DNA from: Parcubacteria group bacterium GW2011_GWB1_42_6
GTDB taxonomy: Bacteria; Patescibacteriota; Minisyncoccia; Portnoybacterales; GWB1-42-6
DNA: 25,830 nucleotides
NCBI GenBank assembly: GCA_000997475.1
Contig: LCEC01000012.1
Coordinates: 1-25,830, forward strand
Reading direction: 5' to 3'
Made by a program: the position numbers and the translations under genes. Under the pieces are notes generated by a model that saw nothing but the letters and a program-made list of their open reading frames with translations, was not told the DNA's origin and ran no database searches. Shown piece after piece: positions 1-9,142 of the stretch (positions within the stretch are counted from its first letter, which is position 1; the number at the start of each line of letters is the position of its first letter).

Positions 1-6
1 TACTCA

Positions 7-12
7 TATAAT
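7..12 (+). promoter_or_regulatory. Possible -10 box of the LCP gene
   Basis: A perfect TATAAT lies 18 bases before the first gene's start codon. The matching -35 box would fall outside the window, so the promoter cannot be confirmed. Transcription would start near base 19 and give a very short leader. A two-codon mini-ORF (ATG GCT TAA) ends on the gene's ATG in a TAATG overlap. Confidence 0.35.
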
Positions 13-30
13 ACACTAAAAAATGGCTTA

Positions 31-1071
31 ATGCAAGAGTATTCTGATAATCAAAAAAAATCATCCGCGAAGCCAAAAATCGCCAAAATTGCCTTTTTTT
101 TGGCTTTTATCGCGGCGCTTTCGGGGACGGGATTTTTTATCTTGCGAAACCGGGAACAACTTGCCTGGATCGACTTAAAAGACGGAAATCCGGCTTCCGC
201 TTTTTCCGGCGGCAACAAAAAAAATCTTTTTGGAGGAATCTCAAACCAAGAAAAAAACACAAAATCTCCCGTTAATTTTTTAATCCTGGGAGCGGCCGGG
301 CCGGGTTATGAAGGATCAGATTTGACAGACACGATCCTTGTGGCCAGATTTGATCCGGCGGCAGAAAAACTTTTCCTTTTTTCTTTGCCGCGCGATTTGC
401 TCGTGAGCATTCCCGGCTCTAAAAATTTCACCAAAATCAACGCGCTTTACGCCTATGCCAAGGACAACAAAGACGAGTTTGAATGGATAAGGCAAAAAAC
501 CCAAGAAATAACCGGCCTGCAAATCCATCATCATATTTTGGTTAATCTGACAGCTGTGAAAGAATTGGTTGATATTTTCGGCGGCCTGAATATCCAAGTA
601 AAAGAAGATATCGTCGACACTCAATTTCCCGGCCCCAATTTCAACTATCAAACCTTTGAAATTAAAAGCGGCTGGCGATTTATGGACGGCGAAACGGTTT
701 TAAAATACGTCCGCAGCCGGCACTCGGAAGGCGGAGACTTTGACCGCGTCGCCCGCCAGCAGCAAGTGATCCAAACGCTCAAGCAAAAAATTCTCGGCCT
801 TCATTTCTGGAATATCGAAGAATATATTGATATCTACGACGCGATTTCAAAAAATATAAAAACGAATATGGGCATTTGGGAAATAAAAGATTATTGGGAG
901 GATATCAAAGATTTGCCCGGCGAAGACATAATCAAAAACGAAATCAGCCGAAACCTGGTCACCACCGGCCAATTGAATTTCAGCGGTTCGATGGCCTCTG
1001 TGATTATTCCAAAAATGGGAATTGAGAAGTATGATGAGATTGAGGAATATATCGCAAATACTATTCAATAG
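31..1071 (+). CDS. LytR-CpsA-Psr (LCP) family protein
   Basis: This is a 346-residue membrane-anchored LCP enzyme. The family transfers polyprenyl-pyrophosphate-linked glycopolymers to the cell wall. One N-terminal membrane helix (about residues 17-37) follows a basic cytoplasmic stretch, which gives the usual N-in topology with an extracellular catalytic domain. Family landmarks are visible: NFLILGAAG (82-90), the acidic GSDLTDTI segment (95-102), SLPRD (118-122) with its lipid-phosphate-binding arginine, and YVRSRHSEGGDFDRVARQQ (226-244), which carries the conserved arginines. No extra C-terminal LytR domain is present. The next gene, pth, is 151 bases away behind an AT-rich repeat, so an operon is not evident. 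The acceptor polymer cannot be deduced. Confidence 0.9.
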   Translation: MQEYSDNQKKSSAKPKIAKIAFFLAFIAALSGTGFFILRNREQLAWIDLKDGNPASAFSGGNKKNLFGGISNQEKNTKSPVNFLILGAAGPGYEGSDLTDTILVARFDPAAEKLFLFSLPRDLLVSIPGSKNFTKINALYAYAKDNKDEFEWIRQKTQEITGLQIHHHILVNLTAVKELVDIFGGLNIQVKEDIVDTQFPGPNFNYQTFEIKSGWRFMDGETVLKYVRSRHSEGGDFDRVARQQQVIQTLKQKILGLHFWNIEEYIDIYDAISKNIKTNMGIWEIKDYWEDIKDLPGEDIIKNEISRNLVTTGQLNFSGSMASVIIPKMGIEKYDEIEEYIANTIQ

Positions 1072-1116
1072 TTTCTTCTTTTTTGTCATTCCGCACTTGA
1101 TACAAAATCTAGCATT

Positions 1117-1222
1117 TGAATTTTTAATTTTATAATTTTTAAATAAATCTTAATGCTTCAATTTTTAAACATTAAGAAATTAAAAATTATTTACAAAATT
1201 AAAAATTCAAAAATTAAAAATT
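1117..1222. repeat. AT-rich intergenic repeat, copy 1
   Basis: About 105 bases made almost only of A and T fill the gap before pth. Their reverse complement matches the sequence just after dprA (about 6770-6878). About 50 consecutive bases are identical and the rest is similar. The two copies therefore form a dispersed inverted pair. The repeat runs up to the pth ATG, so pth has no Shine-Dalgarno site. Confidence 0.65.
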
Positions 1223-1906
1223 ATGTTTATCATCCTCGGCCTGGGCAACCCGGGCGAAAAATATAAAAATACCCGCCACAACGCCGGGTTCGCGGCGATT
1301 GACGATTTTCAAAAAGAATCGGGCTTTTCCGATTGGCGCAAAGCAAAGGATTTCAACGCGCAAATCAGCGAAGGCGAAATCGGCAACCCGCCTTCGCCCG
1401 CCACAGCGGGCTTCGGCGAGGCAAAGAAAGTTATTTTAGCCAAGCCCCAAACCTTTATGAATCTTTCCGGCCAAGCCGCCGCGGCTTTGGTTAATTTCTA
1501 TAAAATTGACTCAAAAAATATCATCGTTATCCACGATGAGTTGGCTCTGCCTTTGGGTTCTTTGCGTATCAGCCAAGGATCAAGCGCCGGCGGCCACAAC
1601 GGAGTAAATTCAATTATCGATTCCCTTGGCACGCAAGACTTCATTCGAATTCGTATAGGAATAAAGCTGGATGTAAATTCCCCCCTTTATAAAGGGGGGT
1701 TAGGCCGTTCAGGCTCTGAGAGCCTTCAGACTCGAATGAGGGGGATTTTTTCAAAGTTTTTTTCTACTCCGGCCGAAAAATTCGTCCTCAAAAATTTCTC
1801 CCCGGCCGAAAAAGAAGAACTTTCCAAAGCTATCAAAAAATCCACCGAAGCGTTAAAAATTATTATTTCGGAGGGCGTACAGACCGCAATGAACAGGTTT
1901 AACTGA
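1223..1906 (+). CDS. pth: Peptidyl-tRNA hydrolase
   Basis: Pth hydrolyses peptidyl-tRNA released from stalled ribosomes and so recycles tRNA. The catalytic set is complete: Asn9 in LGLGNPG, His19 in TRHNAGF, Asn80 in PQTFMNLSG, Asp105 in VIHDELALP and Asn126 in GGHNGVNS. The protein has 227 residues, longer than the usual 185-195. The excess is explained by two in-frame stretches encoded by repeat DNA: residues about 52-67 from a GC-rich palindrome, and about 151-174 from a 70-base palindromic element that recurs inverted in topA. Both lie away from the catalytic residues, so the enzyme may still work. No Shine-Dalgarno site is seen; the ATG directly follows an AT-rich repeat. Confidence 0.95.
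   Translation: MFIILGLGNPGEKYKNTRHNAGFAAIDDFQKESGFSDWRKAKDFNAQISEGEIGNPPSPATAGFGEAKKVILAKPQTFMNLSGQAAAALVNFYKIDSKNIIVIHDELALPLGSLRISQGSSAGGHNGVNSIIDSLGTQDFIRIRIGIKLDVNSPLYKGGLGRSGSESLQTRMRGIFSKFFSTPAEKFVLKNFSPAEKEELSKAIKKSTEALKIIISEGVQTAMNRFN
1390..1422. repeat. Small GC-rich palindrome inside pth
   Basis: An imperfect palindrome beginning GCCTTCGCCCGC and ending GGCTTCGGCGAGGC encodes residues about 56-66 of Pth, where family members have no such segment. Similar CTTCGGCGAGG modules occur upstream of mfd (about 2748-2762), and related short stems occur near 12,968 and 15,971. Confidence 0.55.
1680..1749. repeat. 70-base palindromic element inside pth
   Basis: The element starts with six C, a short spacer and six G, contains AGGCTCT and AGAGCCT arms, and ends in a G run followed by T. 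Its reverse complement recurs at 8076-8145 in topA with about three differences. It adds about 24 codons to pth without breaking the frame. Confidence 0.85.
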
Positions 1907-1917
1907 AAAAATAAATT

Positions 1918-2012
1918 CCTCCCCTCCTTTTCAAGGAGGGGTTGGGGGAGGTAATTCTGAATTTTTAAATTAATTACCCCGCCTCAATCCTCCCCTCATT
2001 GAGGGGAGGAGG
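1918..2012. repeat. Two-stem C-rich repeat downstream of pth
   Basis: Two hairpins, CCCCTCC/GGAGGGG and CCTCCCCTC/GAGGGGAGG, are separated by an AT-rich centre flanked by GGTAATT and AATTACC. The same layout is found inside mfd at about 4500-4596, which suggests one repeat family in intergenic and coding settings. Confidence 0.6.
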
Positions 2013-2024
2013 AAAATTCTCGCC

Positions 2025-2057
2025 TAAAACAAAATCCCGCCTTTTTTGACGGGATTT
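2025..2057 (-). terminator. Terminator of the small membrane-protein gene
   Basis: The stem AAATCCCG/CGGGATTT (2032-2039 with 2050-2057) lies just past the stop codon of the minus-strand gene ending at 2065. In minus orientation it is followed by TTGTTTT. It may also slow transcripts leaving pth on the plus strand. Confidence 0.6.
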
Positions 2058-2064
2058 CTTGTGA

Positions 2065-2331
2065 TTAACCAAGAAATAATCGACGATTAATTTTCATCTC
2101 TGAAGATCGTCCTGTTTCGTTCCTCCCCCATAGAAATATAGCGGTTATTAAAAACCCGAAACTAAAAAACAAAACAGCAATTCCCATGAGACCCATAAAA
2201 ATCGAATACAAAATACTGTTTTTTCCTGAAAAAATAGGGCACGGATCAAAGAAAAATATATAAACCAGCGCAACCAAAACAAGAATTAAAAAGAAAAAAG
2301 AAAATAAGGCCAATTTTCTATCACCCGACAT
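2065..2331 (-). CDS. Small two-helix membrane protein, unknown function
   Basis: I do not recognise this 88-residue protein. It begins MSGDRKLALF and has two strong hydrophobic segments, about residues 10-28 and 44-68, joined by a loop with a single Cys and Pro (DPCPIFSG). It ends in a basic tail. The start at 2331 is chosen because AGGAG lies seven bases upstream (2339-2343). The frame stays open for 14 more codons upstream without a comparable site. A terminator follows the stop, and a structured leader and promoter lie upstream, so it appears to be a regulated single-gene unit. Confidence 0.6.
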   Translation of the reverse strand: MSGDRKLALFSFFFLILVLVALVYIFFFDPCPIFSGKNSILYSIFMGLMGIAVLFFSFGFLITAIFLWGRNETGRSSEMKINRRLFLG

Positions 2332-2367
2332 AGCATTTCTCCTTGTTAAATAACCATCCTCGTTTTC

Positions 2368-2497
2368 GCCCAATATCCTACCTGCAAGCGCTTAAGAAAT
2401 TTCCAAAAAAGGATACCCCTTAATCTTTAAAGGCTACTCGCCGAAAGTTTAGGAGGGATTCTTTCGGCTTTGGCCGCTCACAGATAGGATGCTGGGC
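2368..2497 (-). ncRNA. Candidate structured leader RNA of the small membrane-protein gene
   Basis: In minus orientation a 17-base helix pairs 2481-2497 with 2368-2384, with one mismatch and two G-U pairs. It encloses about 96 bases. Inside is a perfect 8-bp hairpin GCCGAAAG/CTTTCGGC (2461-2468 with 2440-2447), whose 13-base loop holds CCCUCCU. A weaker UUAAG/CUUAA stem follows. The loop's CUCCU is complementary to the gene's own AGGAG at 2339-2343, so a translation switch is possible. I cannot assign it to a known RNA family. Confidence 0.45.
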
Positions 2498-2511
2498 AAA
2501 AAGGGCTTAAT

Positions 2512-2540
2512 TTGACTCTTGTTCTGCAATATTGTATTAT
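2512..2540 (+). promoter_or_regulatory. Sigma70-type promoter toward mfd
   Basis: TTGACT (2512-2517), a 17-base spacer and TATTAT (2535-2540) predict a start near 2547. The leader to mfd would be about 295 bases and would contain a nested repeat element. The -10 box overlaps that of an opposing promoter. Confidence 0.6.
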
Positions 2541-2564
2541 TGGACATCAAAGGTAAGTTGTCAA
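2536..2564 (-). promoter_or_regulatory. Opposing promoter for the structured leader and small gene
   Basis: On the minus strand TTGACA (2559-2564) is followed after 17-19 bases by an A/T-rich -10 region (AATAATAC, around 2534-2541). Transcription would start near 2529 and run into the structured leader. The -10 regions of the two opposing promoters share the same bases. Confidence 0.5.
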
Positions 2565-2577
2565 GCGTCGCGAAAAA

Positions 2578-2841
2578 TTTGTCATTGCGAGGAACTTGCG
2601 ACGAAGTAATCCTGTGATATAGAGTTAACCTCGGATGTCATTCCCGCGCCGCGCCCTTCCGTAGCCTTGCGCAAAGGAGGGAAAGCGGGAATCCAGACTA
2701 ACCCAGAATCAAATTCGGATCTGGATCCACGCCCGCGCTACGCCAGAGGCTTCGGCGAGGCGAGCTTTCGCGGGGATGACAAAAAGAGAGCTGCAGTATA
2801 TCACGAGATTGCTTCGCTAATTCCAAACGAATTCGCTCGCA

Positions 2842-2849
<8 letters not shown>
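2578..2849. repeat. Nested palindromic element upstream of and overlapping the mfd start
   Basis: The outer ends are a perfect 14-bp inverted repeat, TTTGTCATTGCGAG (2578-2591) and CTCGCAATGACAAA (2836-2849). Inside lies a second element with ends TGTCATTCCCGCG (2636-2648) and CGCGGGGATGACA (2769-2781), one mismatch. Inside that are small GC-rich stems (about 2652-2681 and 2732-2763). This looks like a short non-coding mobile repeat that received further insertions. The mfd start codon is part of the right outer end. I see no gene in 2578-2841. Confidence 0.75.
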
Positions 2850-5030
<2,181 letters not shown>

Positions 5031-5034
<4 letters not shown>

Positions 5035-5059
5035 CATATTATCAATAATTTTATATAGT
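5031..5059 (+). promoter_or_regulatory. Strong sigma70-type promoter of the 5119 gene
   Basis: TTGACA (5031-5036), an exact 17-base spacer and TATAGT (5054-5059) predict transcription from about 5066. The -35 box overlaps the mfd stop codon. Confidence 0.75.
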
Positions 5060-5118
5060 ACGATAGTCAGCAAGACTAAAGATCTTTGGTACCTAAAAAC
5101 CTTATAAAGGAGTAGATC

Positions 5119-5490
5119 ATGGCAACAGATGGACCGACGCCCACGCCTTGCGACCAAGAAATCTTTGAGAAAGGAGAGCTCATAGCTCTTTTGGATGGTA
5201 GCTCAAATGCCGTCGAGAATTGGGTCAAAGAAGTCGCAGAGAAGGCAAACGCTCGTCTCGATTGGCACTATACTGGCGGCGTTGCTCAAGTTCTTCACCT
5301 CGGAGATATGGAAAGCCGGCGGCGTGTTGAGAGGGTGGCTGTGGATATGCCACAAGTCGAAAATCCCATGGTTATGCGCCGCATACCTGCAGATTCACCT
5401 GGTTTATATCGCAAAGGCGTCACAGAGACGCCAAAGAACGCAATCGCCGCGTTTATGGATCCGGTTTCCGGCGAACAAGCTTTTATATAA
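5119..5490 (+). CDS. Hypothetical 123-residue soluble protein
   Basis: I do not recognise this protein. It has no signal peptide or membrane helix. It reads as an acidic N-terminal half with an amphipathic helix (about 25-45), then LDWHYTGGVAQVLHLGD (48-64), a run of arginines (67-72) and a Pro-rich middle. The start is well supported: AAGGAG lies seven bases before the ATG and a consensus promoter lies further upstream. A strong terminator follows, so it is an independent single-gene unit. It is richer in G and C and in RRR/PADSPG-type sequence than the lysine-rich neighbours, so it may be of separate origin. Its isolation and strong signals suggest high expression. Confidence 0.7.
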   Translation: MATDGPTPTPCDQEIFEKGELIALLDGSSNAVENWVKEVAEKANARLDWHYTGGVAQVLHLGDMESRRRVERVAVDMPQVENPMVMRRIPADSPGLYRKGVTETPKNAIAAFMDPVSGEQAFI

Positions 5491-5502
5491 TTCAAAGAAT
5501 TC

Positions 5503-5535
5503 CCGCCGCGCGAAACACTCCGCGGCGGTTTTTTT
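5503..5535 (+). terminator. Rho-independent terminator
   Basis: The perfect 8-bp stem CCGCCGCG/CGCGGCGG (5503-5510 with 5521-5528) is followed by seven T. It lies 12 bases after the stop codon of the 123-residue gene. Confidence 0.9.
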
Positions 5536-5543
5536 ATTCGGTT

Positions 5544-5571
5544 TTGAGATTTTTTTGTTAGATGGTATAGT
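5544..5571 (+). promoter_or_regulatory. Probable dprA promoter
   Basis: TTGAGA (5544-5549), a 16-base spacer and TATAGT (5566-5571) lie just past the preceding terminator. The leader to dprA would be about 90 bases and contain the palindrome at 5580-5665. Confidence 0.5.
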
Positions 5572-5579
5572 TTACTGGA

Positions 5580-5665
5580 ACCCTACCAAATTACTAATTC
5601 ATTACAAATTTTACAAATTGAATTTATTCGTAATATTAGTAAAAGATTCGTAATTTCGTAGGGTG
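5580..5665. repeat. Imperfect palindrome before dprA
   Basis: ACCCTAC (5580-5586) pairs with GTAGGGT (5659-5665). Inside, TTACTAAT (5591-5598) pairs with ATTAGTAA (5635-5642), and ATTAC (5601-5605) with GTAAT (5630-5634). It ends five bases before the dprA ATG and resembles a short mobile palindrome. It could also fold in the dprA leader. Confidence 0.6.
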
Positions 5666-5670
5666 CTCAT

Positions 5671-6768
5671 ATGCATCCCCAAGCGCCATATTTTCATGCT
5701 TTCAATCTTTTTAACGAGCGGATCGGTCCGGCTCGTTTTAAAAAAATCATCGATCATTTCGGTTCGGCGGAATATGCTTGGAAAGAAGGAAGCGCGAGCG
5801 ATTTTATTGAATCGGGACTTGAAGAAGATTTATCTCGGGAAATAGTTCTGAAACGATCGCAAATGGATTTGGGGCTTGAACTCAAAAAATTGGAGAAGGA
5901 AGATATAAAAATACTAACGATTCTTGACGAAGAATATCCCAAGCTCTTAAAACAGATTTATTCCCCGCCGTATATATTGTATATAAAGGGATCATTTAAA
6001 CCCGAAGATGAATTCGCTCTCGCGATCGTGGGCACCCGCCGGCTTTCAATGTACGGCAAGCAAGCGGCGATTATGATCGCGCGCGAAATTTCCCAGGCCG
6101 GAATGACAATAGTTTCGGGACTGGCTCAAGGAATTGACACTTTGGCGCATCTGGCGGCCGTGGAAAATAAAAGCCGAACGATTGCCGTGATCGGATCGGG
6201 AATTGATTGGCAAAGCGTTTTTCCGCCGGGAAATAAAAGACTGGCCCAAATGATAATTCAAAACGGCGCTCTGATCAGCGAATATCCGCCCAGCGCCGCC
6301 GCCTTAAAGCACCACTTTCCCGCCCGAAACAGAATTGTGAGCGGCTTGGCTCTGGGAACGCTGGTTGTGGAGGCGCCCGAAAAATCCGGAGCGCTGCTGA
6401 CGGCCCGCCACGCGCTGGATCAAAACAGAGAAGTTTTCGCGATTCCCGGGCCGATTTTTTCGGAAACATCTTTGGGACCGAACAACTTGATAAAAATCGG
6501 GGCGAAACTTGTCACCCAAACCGCCGATATTCTCGATGAATTAAACCTGCGCGACCTTGCCCAAAACATTACCGCCAAACAAATTTTGCCCGACACCAAA
6601 GAAGAAGCCGCCATCATTGCGATTCTCTCGCAAGAGCCCGTGACCATTGACAAAATCATCCAAGAAACTAAAATGGACACCGCCCTAACCACTTCAACAT
6701 TGGTGCTGATGGAAATGAAGGGCAAGGTTAAAAATTTGGGAGGAATGCAGTATGTTTTGGCAAGATGA
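5671..6768 (+). CDS. dprA: DNA-processing protein DprA/Smf
   Basis: DprA binds incoming single-stranded DNA during natural transformation and loads RecA on it. The 365-residue protein has the full layout. An N-terminal helical region (about 1-70) is followed by a Rossmann-like core with VGTRRLSMYGK (119-129), SGLAQGIDTLAH, GSGIDWQSVFPPGN, LISEYPP, FPARNRIVSGL and GALLTARHALDQNREVFAIPG. A C-terminal winged-helix-like region follows (about 300-360). Start: the ATG follows AGGGTG and a palindrome; no strong Shine-Dalgarno site is seen. Many CPR bacteria keep competence genes, and DprA fits DNA uptake from hosts or neighbours. No com genes are visible here. Confidence 0.95.
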   Translation: MHPQAPYFHAFNLFNERIGPARFKKIIDHFGSAEYAWKEGSASDFIESGLEEDLSREIVLKRSQMDLGLELKKLEKEDIKILTILDEEYPKLLKQIYSPPYILYIKGSFKPEDEFALAIVGTRRLSMYGKQAAIMIAREISQAGMTIVSGLAQGIDTLAHLAAVENKSRTIAVIGSGIDWQSVFPPGNKRLAQMIIQNGALISEYPPSAAALKHHFPARNRIVSGLALGTLVVEAPEKSGALLTARHALDQNREVFAIPGPIFSETSLGPNNLIKIGAKLVTQTADILDELNLRDLAQNITAKQILPDTKEEAAIIAILSQEPVTIDKIIQETKMDTALTTSTLVLMEMKGKVKNLGGMQYVLAR

Positions 6769-6769
6769 A

Positions 6770-6878
6770 ATTTTTAATTTTTGAATTTTTAATTTTGTAA
6801 ATAATTTTTAATTTCTTAGTTTTTAAACATTAAAAATTGGGATTTATTTAAAAATTACAAAATTAAAAATTAGAAATT
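6770..6878. repeat. AT-rich intergenic repeat, copy 2 (inverted)
   Basis: This stretch between dprA and topA is the reverse complement of 1117-1222 over about 105 bases. The dprA-proximal half is nearly identical and the other half has diverged. It leaves topA without a recognisable Shine-Dalgarno site. Confidence 0.65.
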
Positions 6879-6887
6879 TTATTACCT

Positions 6888-9006
6888 ATGAACCTCGTCA
6901 TCGTCGAATCCCCAACCAAAGCCAAAACCATCCAACGCTTTTTGCCTGCGGGATCTGCCCAGAAAAGAATTGGGCGTGGATATCGAAAACGGTTTCAAGC
7001 CCAAATACGTGGTGCCAATGCTTGCCAGAAAAAAAGTGACGGATCTTAAAAAGAGTTTGCAAAAATCCGACAAGGTGATCCTCGCGACCGACGAAGACCG
7101 CGAAGGCGAAGCCATTGCTTGGCACTTGGAAGAAGCTTTGGCGCTCAAAAAAAACAAAAAGCAAACAGAGCGGATCGTCTTCCACGAAATCACCAAAAAC
7201 GCGATCAACGAAGCCCTGAAAAATCCCCGCCAAATCGACATGAGCCTCGTGGACGCCCAGCAAGCCAGAAGAATTCTCGATCGGATCGTGGGTTATCAAA
7301 TCTCCCCTTTTCTTTGGAAAAAAGTTGCCAAGGGCCTTTCAGCCGGCCGTGTGCAATCGGTAGCCGTGCGATTGATCGTTGAACGCGAAAGAGAGATTCT
7401 CGCATTCGTTCCGGAAGAATATTGGACGATTTCGGCTTTTTTAAAAAAGAAAGGAACTTTGCCGGAAGAAGCGTTTGAAGCGTCGCTTATCAAAAAAGAT
7501 GGCGAAGCAATCACAAAGCTCGGCATAAAAAGCCAAAAAGAAGCCGATGAAATTTTAGAAAAATTGGGAGGCGCGCAATACAAAGTGGCGAAAATCGAAT
7601 CGAAAGAATCCCATCGCTATCCTTCTCCGCCTTTCACAACCAGCACTCTCCAGCAGGACGCGGCAAAAAAACTGGGGTTTTCGGCCAAGCAAACGATGCA
7701 AATCGCCCAACAGCTTTACGAAGGAGTGGAGCTGGGCAGCGAAGGATCAATCGGACTTATCAGTTATATGAGGACCGATTCGCAAAATCTCGCGAAAGAA
7801 GCTTTGATCCAAATCCGCCAAGCAATCACAGCAAAATTCGGCCCCGAATATCTTCCGGAGAAAGAAATATTTTATAAAACAAAATCAAAAGGCGCCCAAG
7901 AAGCCCACGAAGCGATCCGTCCCACCGATATCGGGCAGGAGCCGGAAGCAATCAAAAATTTTCTCACCCAGCACCAGTTTAAACTCTACCGCCTTATTTG
8001 GAAAAGAACCCTGGCCTGCCAAATGAATCCGGCTGTCTTAAGTTTGACGGCGGTGGATATTAAAGCGGAATCAGAAAAATCCCCCTCATTCGAGCCTGAA
8101 GGCTCTCAGAGCCTGAACGGCCTAACCCCCCTTTCTAAAGGGGGGAATGGATCGGTATACACTTTCCGATCAAACGGCACTCAAATAAAATTTGACGGAT
8201 TTTTGAAAGTTTATGAAAACAAAGTGAGCGAAGTTTCATTGCCTTCTTTAAGCGAAGGGGAAGATTTGGATTTGGAAAAAATTTCTCCCGATCAGCATTT
8301 CACCGAACCTCCCGCCAGATTTTCCGAAGCCATGCTTATAAAAACATTGGAAGAAAACGGCATCGGCCGGCCTTCCACTTACGCGCCGACAATTTCCACT
8401 ATTGTGGAAAGAAATTACACGCAAAAAAACGAACAAAAAAGATTCTTTCCCACCGAAATCGGTTTTACGGTCAATGATATTTTGGTTGAGCATTTTCCCC
8501 AAATCGTCGACCTTAATTTCACCGCCAAAATGGAAGAAGAACTCGACGAAATCGCCGAGGGGCAAAAAAAATGGCAGCCGGTCATGGAGGAATTCTATGC
8601 TCCTTTCAAAGAAAACCTTGATAAAAAATATAAAGAAGTAAAACAGCAAAAAGCCGAACCGGAACCCACGGATAAAATTTGTCCCGAGTGCAATTCGCCA
8701 ATCGTCATCCGCACCAGCCGCTTTGGAAAATTCTACGCTTGTTCCAATTTTCCCAAATGCCGCCATACCGAAAACATAAAAAGCGATACCGGCATGCCCT
8801 GCCCCAAATGCGTGGAAGGGCAAGTGATTGAAAGGCGTACCAAAAGAGGAAAAATATTTTTCGGCTGTTCGCTTTACCCCAAATGCGATTTCGCCTCCTG
8901 GAACAAGCCGACCGGACAGAAATGCCCCCGTTGCGGATCATTTATGGTGGTTGATAAAAAAGGGAACGAGAAATGCGGCAATAAGGAATGCAAGAATAAA
9001 GAATAA
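6888..9006 (+). CDS. topA: DNA topoisomerase I, with a frame-changing deletion near the start
   Basis: TopA relaxes negative supercoils. From the ATG at 6888 the frame gives MNLVIVESPTKAKTIQRFL, the classic TopA N-terminus. At about 6945 the family sequence jumps frame and resumes as LRDLPRKELGVD (from 6946). The 13 or so residues that normally lie between RFL and RDLP, including a Gly-His motif, are missing. From there to 9006 everything is in one frame: the acidic DEDREGEA site, GLISYMRTDS with the catalytic Tyr, GIGRPSTYAPTI, and three C-terminal zinc-ribbon modules (CPEC, CPKC and CPRC types). A repeat-derived insertion occupies 8076-8145. A downstream start such as TTG at 6970 would lack the TOPRIM front end. 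An assembly error or a real lesion are both possible. Confidence 0.85.
8076..8145. repeat. 70-base palindromic element inside topA
   Basis: This is the inverted copy of the pth element at 1680-1749, about 96% identical by eye. Here the other strand is read and encodes about 23 in-frame residues rich in Ser, Pro and Gly, before the conserved KFDGF stretch of TopA. Confidence 0.85.
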
Positions 9007-9142
9007 TTTTCAATTATCAATTTTCAATCAATATCAAATTTTCAATTCTTTAATTTTCAAACTGATCAATCTTGGCGGAATTTGAAAATTGAGCATTGAA
9101 TATTGAAAATTCATTGAAAATTGGATTATTGAAAATTAAGAA
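9007..9142. repeat. AT-rich palindromic repeat between topA and rel
   Basis: Several copies of ATTTTCAAT in the first half face TTGAAAAT copies in the second half, around a short GC-richer centre (GATCAATCTTGGCGGA). The whole 136-base gap is this element. No Shine-Dalgarno site is left for the following gene. Confidence 0.55.

Noticed and set aside
5195..5653. 152-residue frame overlapping the 123-residue gene
   Set aside because: It crosses a strong terminator, has no ribosome site and lies in another frame of a well-signalled gene.
9007..9142. CRISPR-like array
   Set aside because: The short ATTTTCAAT units have no constant spacer length and no cas genes are nearby; it is an AT-rich palindrome.
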